Shown piece by piece: positions 24,805 through 36,347 of a DNA stretch of 64,000 bases. The stretch is from Dicaeum eximium (taxonomy: Eukaryota > Chordata > Aves > Passeriformes > Dicaeidae). The translations under genes were made by a program, and so were the position numbers. Position 1 is the stretch's first letter. Each line of letters starts with the position of its first letter. Location: positions 1,821,909 through 1,885,908 of the forward strand of contig VWZP01005658.1 of NCBI GenBank assembly GCA_013396995.1. The letters are read 5' to 3'. The notes under the pieces are model-generated. The model was not told the origin of the DNA. It did not search any database and worked only from the letters and a program-made list of their open reading frames with translations.

Positions 24805-25084
24805 TGTCTGCAGTTTATAGCTAAGAATAAGGTGCCTGATCCAGTAAAGTAAGAGGTAAACAAAGTCTGAAAGACTCTGGTGCCTTAGAAATCTTAACTG
24901 TGTAAAATGCTTGGATGGCAAGCAGACTAACCCCAAGTGAAAAGGAAGGATGTTTTACTAGTCTCTTAAACATAAATGTAATTAGATGTCATAATGTAAC
25001 TTAGAGGGAAAGAGGAATGGCGGGAGAGAGGAAATAAGGCAGAAGTGGGAAGAATTGATACCTCAGTTTCCTTTACTGTCTGGG

Positions 25085-26225
25085 GGTCACTGTGGCAGCA
25101 TAGTCCTAGAAGTAGCGGATGGAAGGGATCTCTGGGATCCACCCTGTCCAGCCTTCCACTTGAAGCAGGACTGTGACCTGTGGTATTGCAGGTCACTCAT
25201 GGCCTTGCTTTAGCTGCCCTTGAAAGCCCTCAAGGATAGGCCAGCCTTTCTGGGCAGTATGTTCCTGTGTAGCACCAGCCATGCATAATCACATGCATCC
25301 AGTCACAACTCCAGGGTCTTGGCTTTTCCTTCTGGTTCTGCCATTCACTACTGCTGAGAAGAGTCCCACCCAATAACCTTTGCCACTCTCCTTTGGATAG
25401 TTTTAGGTTGTTGTCAGATATCCCTTTATTTTCTTCTCTGCCAGACAAACCAAGCCCAACTTACTCTAAATCTCTTCACAAGTTGTATGTTGTAGGCCAT
25501 TTACCAGCTCATCAGCCCTCTGCGTGTCCCTCTCCTGTTTCTTGACATCCTTCCCGAACTGGGGAACCCTAAACAGGACACATTATCCCAGGTGTGGACT
25601 CACTATCACTAAATAAGGCAGGATAATAATTTCAATTTATCTATTGTCCGTGCTCCCTTCCTAATGTAACTCAGACAGTGGCTCACTTTATTCACAATGA
25701 AAACACCCTGTTGGCTCATGTTCAGCTTAGTGTCCACTGTGACAGCCACATGCTCTTCAGCTGCTGCTGCTGCTCTGGCAGCCTGCACTGGTGCCTGGCA
25801 CTATTCAACCTCACTTTGCTCTCTTTGTCACACTTTTTAAGGTTTCTGTTGCCTCAGTTTTAAAGTTTCCCAAAGGCCTCTCAACTAGACCTCCACTGTT
25901 TGATTTGAAAATCATCCCATCTAAGTTAGTATTGTCTGAAAATAAGCTGCTGGTGCATCCTATATAAATATTCAAGCCAAAATCAAGGTAATGAACAATT
26001 CTGACACCTGTATTGACCCCTGAGTGTTCTGCTTGTACTGGCCACCAACTAAACATCACCCCATTGATTCCTATTCCTCAAGCCCAGGATTCCATCCAGT
26101 TTTAACCCATTTTGCAGTTCATTCATTCAGACCATACTCTTCAGCTTCAACCACTTGCTTAATCCCCACTGCTCAAAAGGGCAGCTGTGCTGTAGATCTC
26201 ATAGACCATTCAGCCCTCTAGAAAC
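25085..26225 (-). mobile_element. Old CR1 LINE copy, about 1.1 kb
   Basis: In reverse-complement orientation this stretch follows the avian CR1 3' region in order. Matching landmarks include GAGAAGAGTC near 25356, CCCAGGTGTGGACTCAC near 25588, TGTTGGCTCATGTTCAGCTT near 25710, TATTGACCCCTGAG near 26012 and the CCATCCAGTTTTAACCCA-type segment near 26092. It is heavily diverged, and I see no intact reading frame for the reverse transcriptase. Ends are approximate. Confidence 0.8.
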
Positions 26226-27193
26226 GTGTGCTGATAAAAATAAAAAGTGCTATTTATCTTCCCAGCACTTTTCCTCTACTATTGCTGTAGTGCTGATCAT
26301 TCTCCTCCCTAAAGCTCTCATTAAGCTGTCACCCTGCTTCCCATGAAGTGGTAGTGCTGCAGTGATTGATGAGGAAGGAAAAGTTTGAAATAGGAGCTTG
26401 GTTGCTGCAGCACCAAGATACAGAACAGAAAAAAAATCCGTCTCCCAGTTTTGTTGAACCGCTGAACTTTTAACAAGTACAAAGTATCACCAAATGACGC
26501 GGCCAATTCTTCGTTACACAGTAACTGTTAAAAGGAAAGATAATTTATGGTATTTATAGATTTTGCCTCCTCTTTCTTCCATGAGCCTCTTTAGGTGACT
26601 GAAGAATTCTGTATATTTGCAAGGGCATGTTACATTGGTGCTGGGTAAAAAGGCCAAAAGAAAAACAACTTAATATTATAATTTGGCATAGAGACTGCAC
26701 AGTGGTACACCTTTCTTACAACAACCTAAAAGCTTGTGCCCTCTCTTCATTTTGGTAACTCCAGACTGCCAAACAGAAATAATGAGTATTTTCTTCTTTT
26801 CCCACTGCCTGTCTGTGGAGAATCCTTGGTATCTCTGGTGGATTCACCACAAAACAACATTATCAAACAATACTCTGAGCAAGTATGAATATTTTCAGCA
26901 ATTCCCCCGCCTACTCCCATGATAACTGCAGAGTCTTACTCAAATGGGAAAGAATGAACTAATTTGCTATCTTCAGTTCATGCAATACTGAGGATAGGCC
27001 ATGGGAATGGAATTCAAAAGTAGAGGAAAAAGCAACATTTTTATAATTTCTGGCATGGAGATTTCCATTTAGAGAATAACTACTTGGCTTTTCTGTCTTC
27101 TCTCTTCTCTCTCCAAGAGCTCATGCATTACAGCAGCTACAGATACGGGAGGTCCTGTCCAATTTCCTTAGATCCTTTAGGAGGACAGTGCAG

Positions 27194-27440
27194 AATCATA
27201 GAATGGTTTGTGTTGGAAGAGACCTTAGAGATCATGTCATTTCAAACCCCCTCCTGTGGTTAGGAACACTATCCACTAGACCCAGTTGCTCAAAAAGCCC
27301 TGTCCAGCCTGGTCTTGAGCATTCCCAGGGATGGTGCAGCCACAGCCTCCCTGCGCAACTTCTGCCAGTGCCTCACCACCTTCACAGGGAAGAATTTCTT
27401 TGGGCTACCCTCTTTCCATTAAATTGTCTAAAAAACCACT
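27194..27440 (-). mobile_element. CR1 LINE 3'-end copy
   Basis: It starts AGAATCATAGAATGG, the reverse complement of the CR1 terminal ATTCTATGATTCT motif. It continues through TTGGAAGAGACC, CAGCCTGGTCTTGAGCATTC and CAGTGCCTCACCACC to AAGAATTTCTT. This is a 5'-truncated CR1 insertion, better preserved than the copy at 25 kb. Confidence 0.9.
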
Positions 27441-30400
27441 CTGTGTATCCTGTGAGAAATGTGAATGTTTTCTGGACTGTATTAAAAGAAGCAAAGGATG
27501 TTTCTCAGCAGCTGGGGGTGCTGCAGAGGCTAACAGTCCTGCCTCAGAGTGGAGAGGCTATTTTATCAGTGGCTTGTCAAGATTCATATTAGAGGTTCCC
27601 CCAGCAAAATTGAGTATTGCCTCACATGAGAGATCGGAGTTGGGTTCATCTTGCCACAAGAAGTGCAGCAAGAATGAAGGGAGAAAGTGAGCAGGAGCAG
27701 GACACTGAGTTGGAGAAGTGTAAAGAGCTAGCAGGGTACATTGATGGGTAGGAGTATGTACGGTGGCTGCTGCTTCTGAACTGAACTGCTGCCACCCACA
27801 CACTTTTAAGTTCTTCAGCAGCAGCAGCAACAGCAAACCTACATTTCCACATTGTAGATAAAGATGTCCACAGGAAAATGTGTTCTGCAACTCATAGTTA
27901 TTTCCCTGACTCAGAAAGTCACAGCACTGGAAGAATGACACTTGCTCGCAAAACAAAAGAAGAGGTGATAAAACAGTCCCTTTTTGCAGTGTTATTTAAT
28001 TTCAGCTTTCTACATTAGCAATCAAAGTTGTATATTGAGAAGGGAAAATAAACTATCTTATCAAGAAAAATCCTATTAGTCCTAAGTGCAATTGCAACAC
28101 TAACGTGTTTTGCACACGGTGATATCTTGTTTTTCTGGTTTAAAACGTGTGAGCATAAGGGTGTGGTTGCAGCTGGCTGAACATCTGAAGTACCGCGTGA
28201 GGAGAGAGAACTTGGGGCCTCTGACATGACTCACACTGGCACTGCAGTCACTTCCTCCTGGTCACACTTGGGCATGTAAGAGATCTCAGAGCATGCAGTG
28301 CATGACTTGGTTGTGGGTTGCACCTGTTGTAAATATACCAAATTAACTGCAAATTCCAGCAAGGACAAATTAGCACTGAACTAGTTAATATAAATTCAAG
28401 TATTTATTTCAGTGGTACCAAGGGCTATGTCTCATTTTCTGGCACTCAAATCACAGTATTAATCTGTGTGCAGTAGCTTTCTAAATTTTTGCTCTTGAAA
28501 TGCTTTACTCCAGTGGGTATGAAGTGAATGTTTTGCATGTGTCTAGTGCAAACCGATAAATTTGGGTTTGCTGCAGATTATGCATAAAGTTTAAAATACA
28601 TACCTAGCTTTGTTCTGTAGTTTTCTTCATACGTATCTAGACAGACATTTTGGTTAAAAGACTCTTTTGATGTGTAAACATTTTGAAAACATAATATAAA
28701 ACACTGATCTTGTAAACATTGAGTTTTTCTGAGATTGATTTGAACTGTGTGATTTTCCTTTCTGTTTCCCTTTTTATTTACTGTAGCACCACTGCCAAAG
28801 TATTACATTCTTTATAAACAGTTTGTGAAATATCAAAACTTGCATAAAACCCTAAAAAACATTTTAATAACTTGATTTGGGTAAAATCCCAAAGTAATAT
28901 ATTTTCAGAAAAGGTATTTTTTAAACACCAGAACAGCAATGGTGTTATGATTCATGAGAACAGAGCAGGTAAACAATGATTAGAGACAGAAGGAGACACA
29001 CACCGTCCTCCACTGAATTGAGAACTGTAAATATTTCAGCCAAGTTACAGCAGGTGACTTCCTCAGCTCACAACTAAACTGCAGTGTACCATTAGTGGCT
29101 CATATCTCATAAGGTCATCTGCAGCAGTACCTGAACCAAGGATTTTCACATTGTGTGAAGCTGCCAGGGTGTGCTCAGTGTTCTGCTGCTGCTGCCGTGC
29201 TCTCCACAGCTGCATGGGCTGTTTTGGAGAGGTGGAGTGTGACTGACCTCCATTAGGCCAAAAAACCCCAGAGATCCTGCAACGGAGATCCCTGTGACAG
29301 CTCAGCCAGAACTATTTGTGTCTAAGATAGAGCCATTCCTTCCTTCTCAGTAACTGTTCCGATATCATTTGCTTGTTTCATTGGGGTTTTTTCAGTCTGT
29401 CTGCATAGCACTCATACAGTCAATAACTACAGTTTTCCCTAAACAGAGATAGAGAACAGGAATTTATTATCAAACTGCCTCCAGTTCCTTAGAGAACTTA
29501 AATAAACAGGACGGCAGAATAAAAATATGTTTAATGGGATTTTTTATTTGTGAGCATTTTATAAACTTCAGAATCAAATTCAAACATTGTATTAAGGCCT
29601 GGTTTATGTTTCCTTGTTAAGTTTTTATTCTTGAACCATAAACAGAGGGCTCCCTTTGAAATGTATACGAGCACAAACTGAACAGTAGTTGCCTTGTGCT
29701 TAGTTTGTCCATGTCACAGTATATAAAAAAAACATTTAGAACTTTTCAAGGTCACTTAAACTTCCAGTGCTAGATTATTGCTTTGACAATTGACATATTA
29801 ACCTCTTCCAGCCTTTCTTCTTTACTCTTTCTTCAGTGGGTTTTAAATGAAAGCAACATTTCAACTTTTGATTATGTGCCATCCATGGCTGTCCTTCAGG
29901 TACTGGGCATCCAGTGCCCACTGTCCAAATGACCTTACAAATGCATCAGAAACTTGGTCCTGCTCAGTACTCTGAGCTAAATCAAGTGTCTCATGCTTCT
30001 GTGGGCTGAGGCAGTTCCCACACGTTCTGTGGACACACAGACAGCAGCTCTTGTTTTCTTTCCCTACCACAAACTGTAACCCAGCAGGACCACGAGTCCA
30101 GAGGACTGGAAGTGACAGATACTTGTGTGGATATCATGGAATGGATGATCAGGGTGTTTAGGTGAAATGGAAACATCGACACTCCGAACAGTTACTGTCA
30201 AATTGCATTTGGGGAGGTGAGACTTCTCTGAGCTTGTGAGATGGAGGGTGATCTGCCGGGTGGAAGAAATCATGCTCTGATTTCTAAGGAAGAAGTGAAA
30301 ATGATGCAGTACCTGTAGGAATATTCTACATCCAATACAGAATGGAAGGTACAATATAGGTAATTTTGTTTTGTTATCAAATTAGCAGCTATTATAATTT

Positions 30401-30677
30401 CTGTTACTTTTGCTATTTATTTCAGATGTTTTAATAAATATGTTAACATCGGTATCTAAAGAAATCAACATGGTGTAGTATTGATTCCAGGAAGTAACTT
30501 AGCAGCAATGAAATTTAATATTTCGGGTCTTTAGTATTTTAGGAGTTACTTCGTATTCGATAATATAATGAACTAAATAGCTCAGGGTTTTTTTCCCCAA
30601 AACTTGACATCTCTGCTTTAAATGGTGCAGAATGAAACTGTTTGCAAAATCTGCCCAGCAACAAGAGCTGCTCTCTC

Positions 30678-30692
30678 TCCCTCTAGCGGAGG
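30678..30692 (-). promoter_or_regulatory. CTCF-like motif, reverse orientation
   Basis: The minus strand reads CCTCCGCTAGAGGGAG. This matches the CTCF core except for an A where GGC is usual. It is weaker than the motifs at 7.4 and 34.0 kb. Confidence 0.3.
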
Positions 30693-33120
30693 ATAATAAA
30701 ATAATTTTCTTTCAGTTTTTCCACATGTAAATGGTCAAATAATGCTGTCAGAGCTTGAAAGCTTTTCTGAACGAGAATATATAGTATCTTGTATTTAATG
30801 TATAACATTAATATTATATGAATAGCATTTTAATATGATGTTTTTGTATTAATACTTCTCTGCAAGTGCACTGTTTTAAAAATTATTCTATGGATCATTT
30901 AAAAATGATTCTATGGATTCTATTCAGTAAAGACTAAAAATAGCTCAGTCTCAGAAGTATAATACAGCATTCTTATGCTGAACAGGAACAGCTTGCTTGT
31001 TGGCATTTGCCAGATTGATCCTCAGTTTAAAAAAACATAAATTACAAACTTTTTATTTTAATCCAAATGTTTTCAGTATTTGTGGTGTTCACCTTAAAAG
31101 GAGAGTGCCAAAATACTTGGATGCAAAGTGTATACTCTTTTTCATAATTAGATGCTGCAATCTACTGCTTTGTTTCAGTCTCCTAATAAACAAATTTTTA
31201 AAGAATGGCGTAAACATCTTCCAAGTATTTAGTATTCATTGCAAGTACAAACTTCTTATGCAAGTAAAGATTTACAGGACTAAATCCATAATTAGGATGC
31301 TAGAAAATACTTCTTATATATTACTGATTAAATAAGATGTGCCTCTAATTATTCTACTTCTAGTTTCTGAAGTACAAGAAGACCATTTTTTCTTGGCTAG
31401 ATTCCTGTTGCTGTTTTCAGGGGAAAGTTTAATTTCTAACTCTGCTGCTGAGCTTGTTTTTAGGATATTTTTCTATTCTGTGTTTTTGTTATGTCACTTT
31501 CTCTATTAGTACTTTTCTTTCCCTTCATTGTTGCCATATAAAACTTCACACAGGTAGGTGGGGGAGCTGTCAGCTCAAGGGAATCTGAAAGATGATGCAC
31601 ATGCAGGTAACTTCAGCATCTTCATCTTTCAGGGAGAGGCACTTTCCCACCTTCAAGTCACTGCCTTGCACTGTGTGTCACTGGGAGCATTCCAGTTCCA
31701 TTTCATTTGTTTGTGTATTTGTTGTTCCTACCAAGTCACTAAGGGGTAAAAGGCTACTTGAGAAGAAGGGTTGGATGACAGTTCTGTCTGGGTTGCCACC
31801 ATCTCATTCAAATACCAGAAAGTAGATCTCAGAAAAGAGGGAGAGCTTTTATTTTCTTGTATGGGGGAGTGACTCCAAGACTTGTGGTGTAATGAGTCAC
31901 TTGAGTTGTAATTGCTTTAAGTAGCACAGAAACTTAGAGAGGGGGATGGAACAGTGTGCAGAGAGACGACACAGGAGAGATGGCAGAAATGTCAGCGCGG
32001 ACTCCCATCCGTAGCCGTAATTTTCCCCCAGCATGAGTGGAGCCAGAGGGATGTGTGAGACCCCTTGTGCTTTAGTGGCTACTGCAGCAGCTCTGTACTT
32101 CTGTCCAGATAGAGATGGGCTGGTGAAAATGCATTCCAGACTCTGGAATCTGACAAACTATTACCGGCTCGGTTAGTTTGTGTTGTTTTAGGGAGACTGA
32201 CGGAGAACAAAAAGCAGAGGAGCAAAGTGTGAAAGGGACTTTCGTTCAGTCACTTTTTATTATCAAATGGAGAGAGAAGTAAGAGATTGCTGGACAGGAT
32301 AACGTCGTAATGTCCTCCCACACACCAGCCTGTAGCTGTTGTTTTCCCAAACGCTTATTGCTTTCCTTTCAGTGTAATAAGAATGCAATGAACATTGTTT
32401 TTTGAGGGAGAGCAAGGGTGTGGGCTCCGAGGCGTTCATTCGAGCCAGCTGTTCACTTCGCCCTGGTTTCGAAATGGACTCGAGCTCCAGTGGCTGGTGC
32501 TGTCAGTGGCCCAGGCAGATTTTGGAGATGCTGGTCCTGCTTTTGCGGCGGCTGCAATGGAAAAAAAAATAGTAAATGTTCTCTAATCTAAGTCATCTGG
32601 TCATCTGCGGAGTTGCTTTAATAGGGAATGCAAATTATTTTAATACAACTTTGTTATATGTTAAGGAAGGAAATTATTGTTAACCTCCACAAACATCATT
32701 TTAGAAGCACTTTTTATTTGTAATCTGAAATGTTAACATGCTCCTGACACTGGGATGATGATGATTTCTGCCAACCAGGTGCACTGTCTTTCAGGTTAAA
32801 TATTGCAGAGCCTCTTCTCAAGCTTTTATTCAAAAAGGGAAGGTTTATTCAGCTTACACTATTACTGGCCTGACTTTTCTGCCACTTTGTATCTTTTAAT
32901 TTATTTCTTAACAGAAACGTAGTGCGGCTCTAATGAGGAGCTATAATTAGTTTTAATGAGGCTTCCTGCAAGGACCAGAGACCACAACGTTTTACTGTCC
33001 CTAAAAATAATAATGTTCCAGCGCCTCGGGCAGCCCCTTCCCCGCCATCCCGGTGTGAGGCCGGTTCTCCCAGGGGGACGGCTGCAGGGACAGTGCTTCC
33101 TGTGAGGCCGCTGTGAGGCC

Positions 33121-33919
33121 GCTGCAGGGCTGCTGTGGGGCCGGTGCTCGCTGCGGGGCCGCTGCAGGGCTGCTGTGGGGCCGGTGCTCGCTGCGGGGCC
33201 GCTGTGGGGCCGGTGCTCGCTGCGGGGCCGCTGCAGGGCTGCTGTGGGGCCGGTGCTCGCTGCGGGGCCGCTGTGGGGCCGGTGCTCGCTGCGGGGCCGC
33301 TGCAGGGCTGCTGTGGGGCCGGTGCTCGCTGCGGGGCCGCTGTGGGGCCGGTGCTCGCTGCGGGGCCGCTGCAGGGCTGCTGTGGGGCCGGTGCTCGCTG
33401 CGGGGCCGCTGTGGGGCCGGTGCTCGCTGCGGGGCCGCTGCAGGGCTGCTGTGGGGCCGGTGCTCGCTGCGGGGCCGCTGTGGGGCCGGTGCTCGCTGCG
33501 GGGCCGCTGCAGGGCTGCTGTGGGGCCGGTGCTCGCTGCGGGGCCGCTGTGGGGCCGGTGCTCGCTGCGGGGCCGCTGCAGGGCTGCTGTGGGGCCGGTG
33601 CTCGCTGCGGGGCCGCTGTGGGGCCGGTGCTCGCTGCGGGGCCGCTGCAGGGCTGCTGTGGGGCCGGTGCTCGCTGCGGGGCCGCTGTGGGGCCGGTGCT
33701 CGCTGCGGGGCCGCTGTGGGGCCGGTGCTCGCTGCGGGGCCGCTGCAGGGCTGCTGTGGGGCCGGTGCTCGCTGCGGGGCCGCTGTGGGGCCGGTGCTCG
33801 CTGCGGGGCCGCTGTGGGGCCGGTGCTCGCTGCGGGGCCGCTGCAGGGCTGCTGTGGGGCCGGTGCTCGCTGCGGGGCCGCTGTGGGGCCGGTGCTCGCT
33901 GCGGGGCCGCTGTGGGGCC
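33121..33919. repeat. Higher-order GC-rich tandem array (11 + 29 bp units)
   Basis: The array is built from a 29-bp unit beginning GCTGTGGGGCCGGTGC and an 11-bp unit, GCTGCAGGGCT. After an initial 11+29 block at 33121, seven super-units of 69 bp (11+29+29) start at 33161, 33230, 33299, 33368, 33437, 33506 and 33575. Two 98-bp super-units (11+29+29+29) follow at 33644 and 33742, and a final 69-bp one at 33840. Units are essentially identical. Since 69 is a multiple of three and the units lack stops, long open frames of 23-residue repeats appear on both strands; these are by-products of the period. Confidence 0.95.
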
Positions 33920-34200
33920 GCTGCTCCCTGAGGGCGCGGCGCCATGGCGGACCCGCCACGCCAGGGGGCGCCGTGGCGCAGCGGCCGGGCCGCCTCAGGC
34001 GGGGCCGCTCCGGGAGACGCCGCGTCCCGGCCGCGCCCGGGCCGTGAGCTCCAACCGGGAGCAGCCTCGGCCGCAGCTCGTGCCGGCCCGGAGCAGCGGC
34101 TCCGCAGGTGCTCATGTGACGGGACACATCACCCGTCACATCACCCGACACACCGGGCAGGCGCTCCGGGCGGGGCGCGGCGGGAATGACGCCGGTAACA
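33920..34200. promoter_or_regulatory. CpG island next to the tandem array
   Basis: High GC and CpG density continues for about 280 bases past the array. It includes GCCATGGCGG at 33941 (a strong initiation context and YY1-like core) and a CTCF-like motif. An open frame of 81 codons starts at 33944 but has no recognised family. It may be an orphan promoter or an insulator. Confidence 0.45.
33954..33973 (+). promoter_or_regulatory. CTCF-like motif, forward orientation
   Basis: The sequence GCCACGCCAGGGGGCGCCG contains the CCAGGGGGCGC core typical of strong CTCF sites, in forward orientation. It lies in a CpG island immediately beside the tandem array. Confidence 0.5.
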
Positions 34201-35689
34201 CCATCGCAGTGGCAGCGGGTCACGCTGGGGTCAGACACCCTAAGGGTTCTGAAAGTTTAATTATTTGGCAAGTATATATTAGGTTTTCTTAATATTTATT
34301 TTATGTACTGTCACTAAGATCCATCTGAAAATATTGCTACTTCAGATGTAGCAAATTAGATTTAAAATATTTTAAAATCCTGTATTAATTTCTCTCATGG
34401 TATTGCCAATTTATTGAAGTCTTGATGTGCTATTTAAGCAAGCCCACTATAATGGGGGCTTATTGTTCAACACATAATTAGTCGATATCCTTGAAATTCT
34501 GCAAAACTTTGCTGCACTAAATAGCAGCTGTTAATGCTTGCCGAATATCTTTAATATGCACGATTCATAGTACTTTGCAAATCATTAAAACATGACATTG
34601 TTTCACAAACAATGCCACGTTCGTCACAGAGGAGCCAAGAAACGCTTGGAGCAGACTGCTGAGAAGACAGGAAATAATGAGCTTGTCCTCTGACCCCATT
34701 TTAATGCCTCTTTGACCCAAAAAGCGCGTAGTGCTTGATAGCCAGGCAAGGCTGATAATCGGGGCCTCTAAGGAGGTTAGAAATGGCATGCAGGAAACCT
34801 TAGGATCTGTGTTTTCACCTCATGCTCAGAAAGCTATCCATGGTTTCGATATTTACTGCAATACACCTGACATCTGTTAGGAAGGAGGGATCCTAGCTGT
34901 CAGCTGCACTATTCTGAGACTAGAGAATACTGTACAGCAAGTACATGCAAAGTCTGACCTCTGTGTCAAATTACCCTGGTCTTTCTCCCTGCAGTGCTTC
35001 TGGAGAGGTGGGGAAGCTTCTGGGTCTCACCACTGACCTTATCCTCACCTTTTAAGAAAAAATGTTGTGGACTAACTAGGAACACTACTAAATGATGAGG
35101 TCTTCATTTTCTGGAGTTACAACAGCCTTACAGAACCAAATCTAATCTTTCTCTGCCAATAGCCAACTGCAAGCCCTCATTACTTTTTGCAGGGTTAGCA
35201 TCAAGCCCTTGGCCTGATACTGCCAGAGCTCCAGGCAGTTTTAGATAACTGCTCTCACAATATCATTTGTCAGACCAAGGTTTTGACTTACACAAGATCA
35301 GAAGGAAAAACAGTTTTCAAATGCATTGCCAAGTCATGGTTCCAGTGGGGGAACACAGGGAAATAAAAGTGTTACTAAATCTTTCAAATGTTACATTAAG
35401 TCATTTCACCCTCAGTATTCTTCACAAATTACTAAAGTTAATTTATAAACAGAAGGAAAAAAACATACCCATTAGTAAAAAATGGTTTTTGAAACACTTT
35501 AATTATCGTAAGTAATTAAATAAATTGGAAAGAAGCCTGTATTGTGTAAATGTGTACGCTGACCATGAAAAGTGCCAGTGTGGATATATAAAGCCTCATG
35601 AAGAAGAGAGGTTTCAGTATTGCCCACTGCCCAGGACCAAGGTCATACCAAGTAACACAGGACACTGATCCTGTGGTGTTAGGCGAGTA

Positions 35690-35756
35690 TGTGCTGAGGC
35701 AGTGAGCAGGACTTTCCACAGCATAGTGCATTTGGGACATGCAGTAATTTGGGACA
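35690..35756 (-). repeat. Unrecognised dispersed repeat, inverted copy 1
   Basis: The reverse complement of this stretch matches 36286-36347 at roughly 80-85% over about 64 bases. It shares an uninterrupted block CCTGCTCACTGCCTCAGCAC. I do not recognise the family. Confidence 0.6.
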
Positions 35757-36285
35757 TCTGGGGCCAAAACCACACGGGGCATTTTTCTAGGGCTTTTTTT
35801 TCATATGTTTAGAGAACTAAATTTGCATTTTAAATTGCTGTCCTTTTAAAGTTTCTTGTTTTTTTAATATGTAGGAGGTCTTATGTCCATCTGCTTTGTT
35901 CTTTCTGGACTTCCGGCCTCTTTCAGATGTTTCAAATTTGACATCTAAGAATTGAGATACTAATGACTTCTGATGCTGTGTGTTGTATTGCTAAATGTAT
36001 CTTGATTAGTGTGTTTCTTAGTGTAGTTAATGATTTTGCTTACAGGTAGCTGGAGTGGCCTGCAGCTGCTCCCCTGAAATCATCTGTGGGAGTCTTTTAG
36101 CTTTGACGCCAGCATGAGCTGGCTTTCACCATACTTAGCTGGGTATGAAATCATTGTATTAGTCAGAACAATGAGGAGGCAGCAGCAAAGCTGAAATTGA
36201 AGCTTCAAGGATCTGACTCATTTCGTTTCTGGCACAAGGAGGTGCAAATTGCACTTCCTGAATTTGCCGCACACCTATCAAACCC

Positions 36286-36347
36286 CAATTACAGCACACT
36301 CCAAACGCGCTGTGCTGTGAAAAGCCCTGCTCACTGCCTCAGCACAG
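36286..36347 (+). repeat. Unrecognised dispersed repeat, inverted copy 2
   Basis: It pairs with 35690-35756 in the opposite orientation, about 530 bases apart. The two could form an imperfect stem in a transcript. Neither has target-site duplications or a tail that I can see. Confidence 0.6.

Larger units (their letters stand above)
26226..33118. other. Intergenic, no gene found
   Basis: Apart from the CR1 copy at 27.2 kb and a CTCF-like motif at 30.68 kb, I recognise no gene, RNA or element. Open frames here are short and lack family resemblance. CAG/CTG-rich patches near 27820 and 29185 are low-complexity only. Confidence 0.6.

Noticed and set aside
30880..30930. Repeated ATTCTATGGAT resembling the CR1 terminal microsatellite
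   Set aside because: No CR1 body sequence precedes it. Two near-copies are too little evidence for an insertion.
32901..34292. Very long open frames (about 270-445 codons) on both strands across the GC-rich array
   Set aside because: They arise because 69-bp super-units keep frame and lack stops. The product is a low-complexity 23-residue repeat in several frames at once, with no family match.
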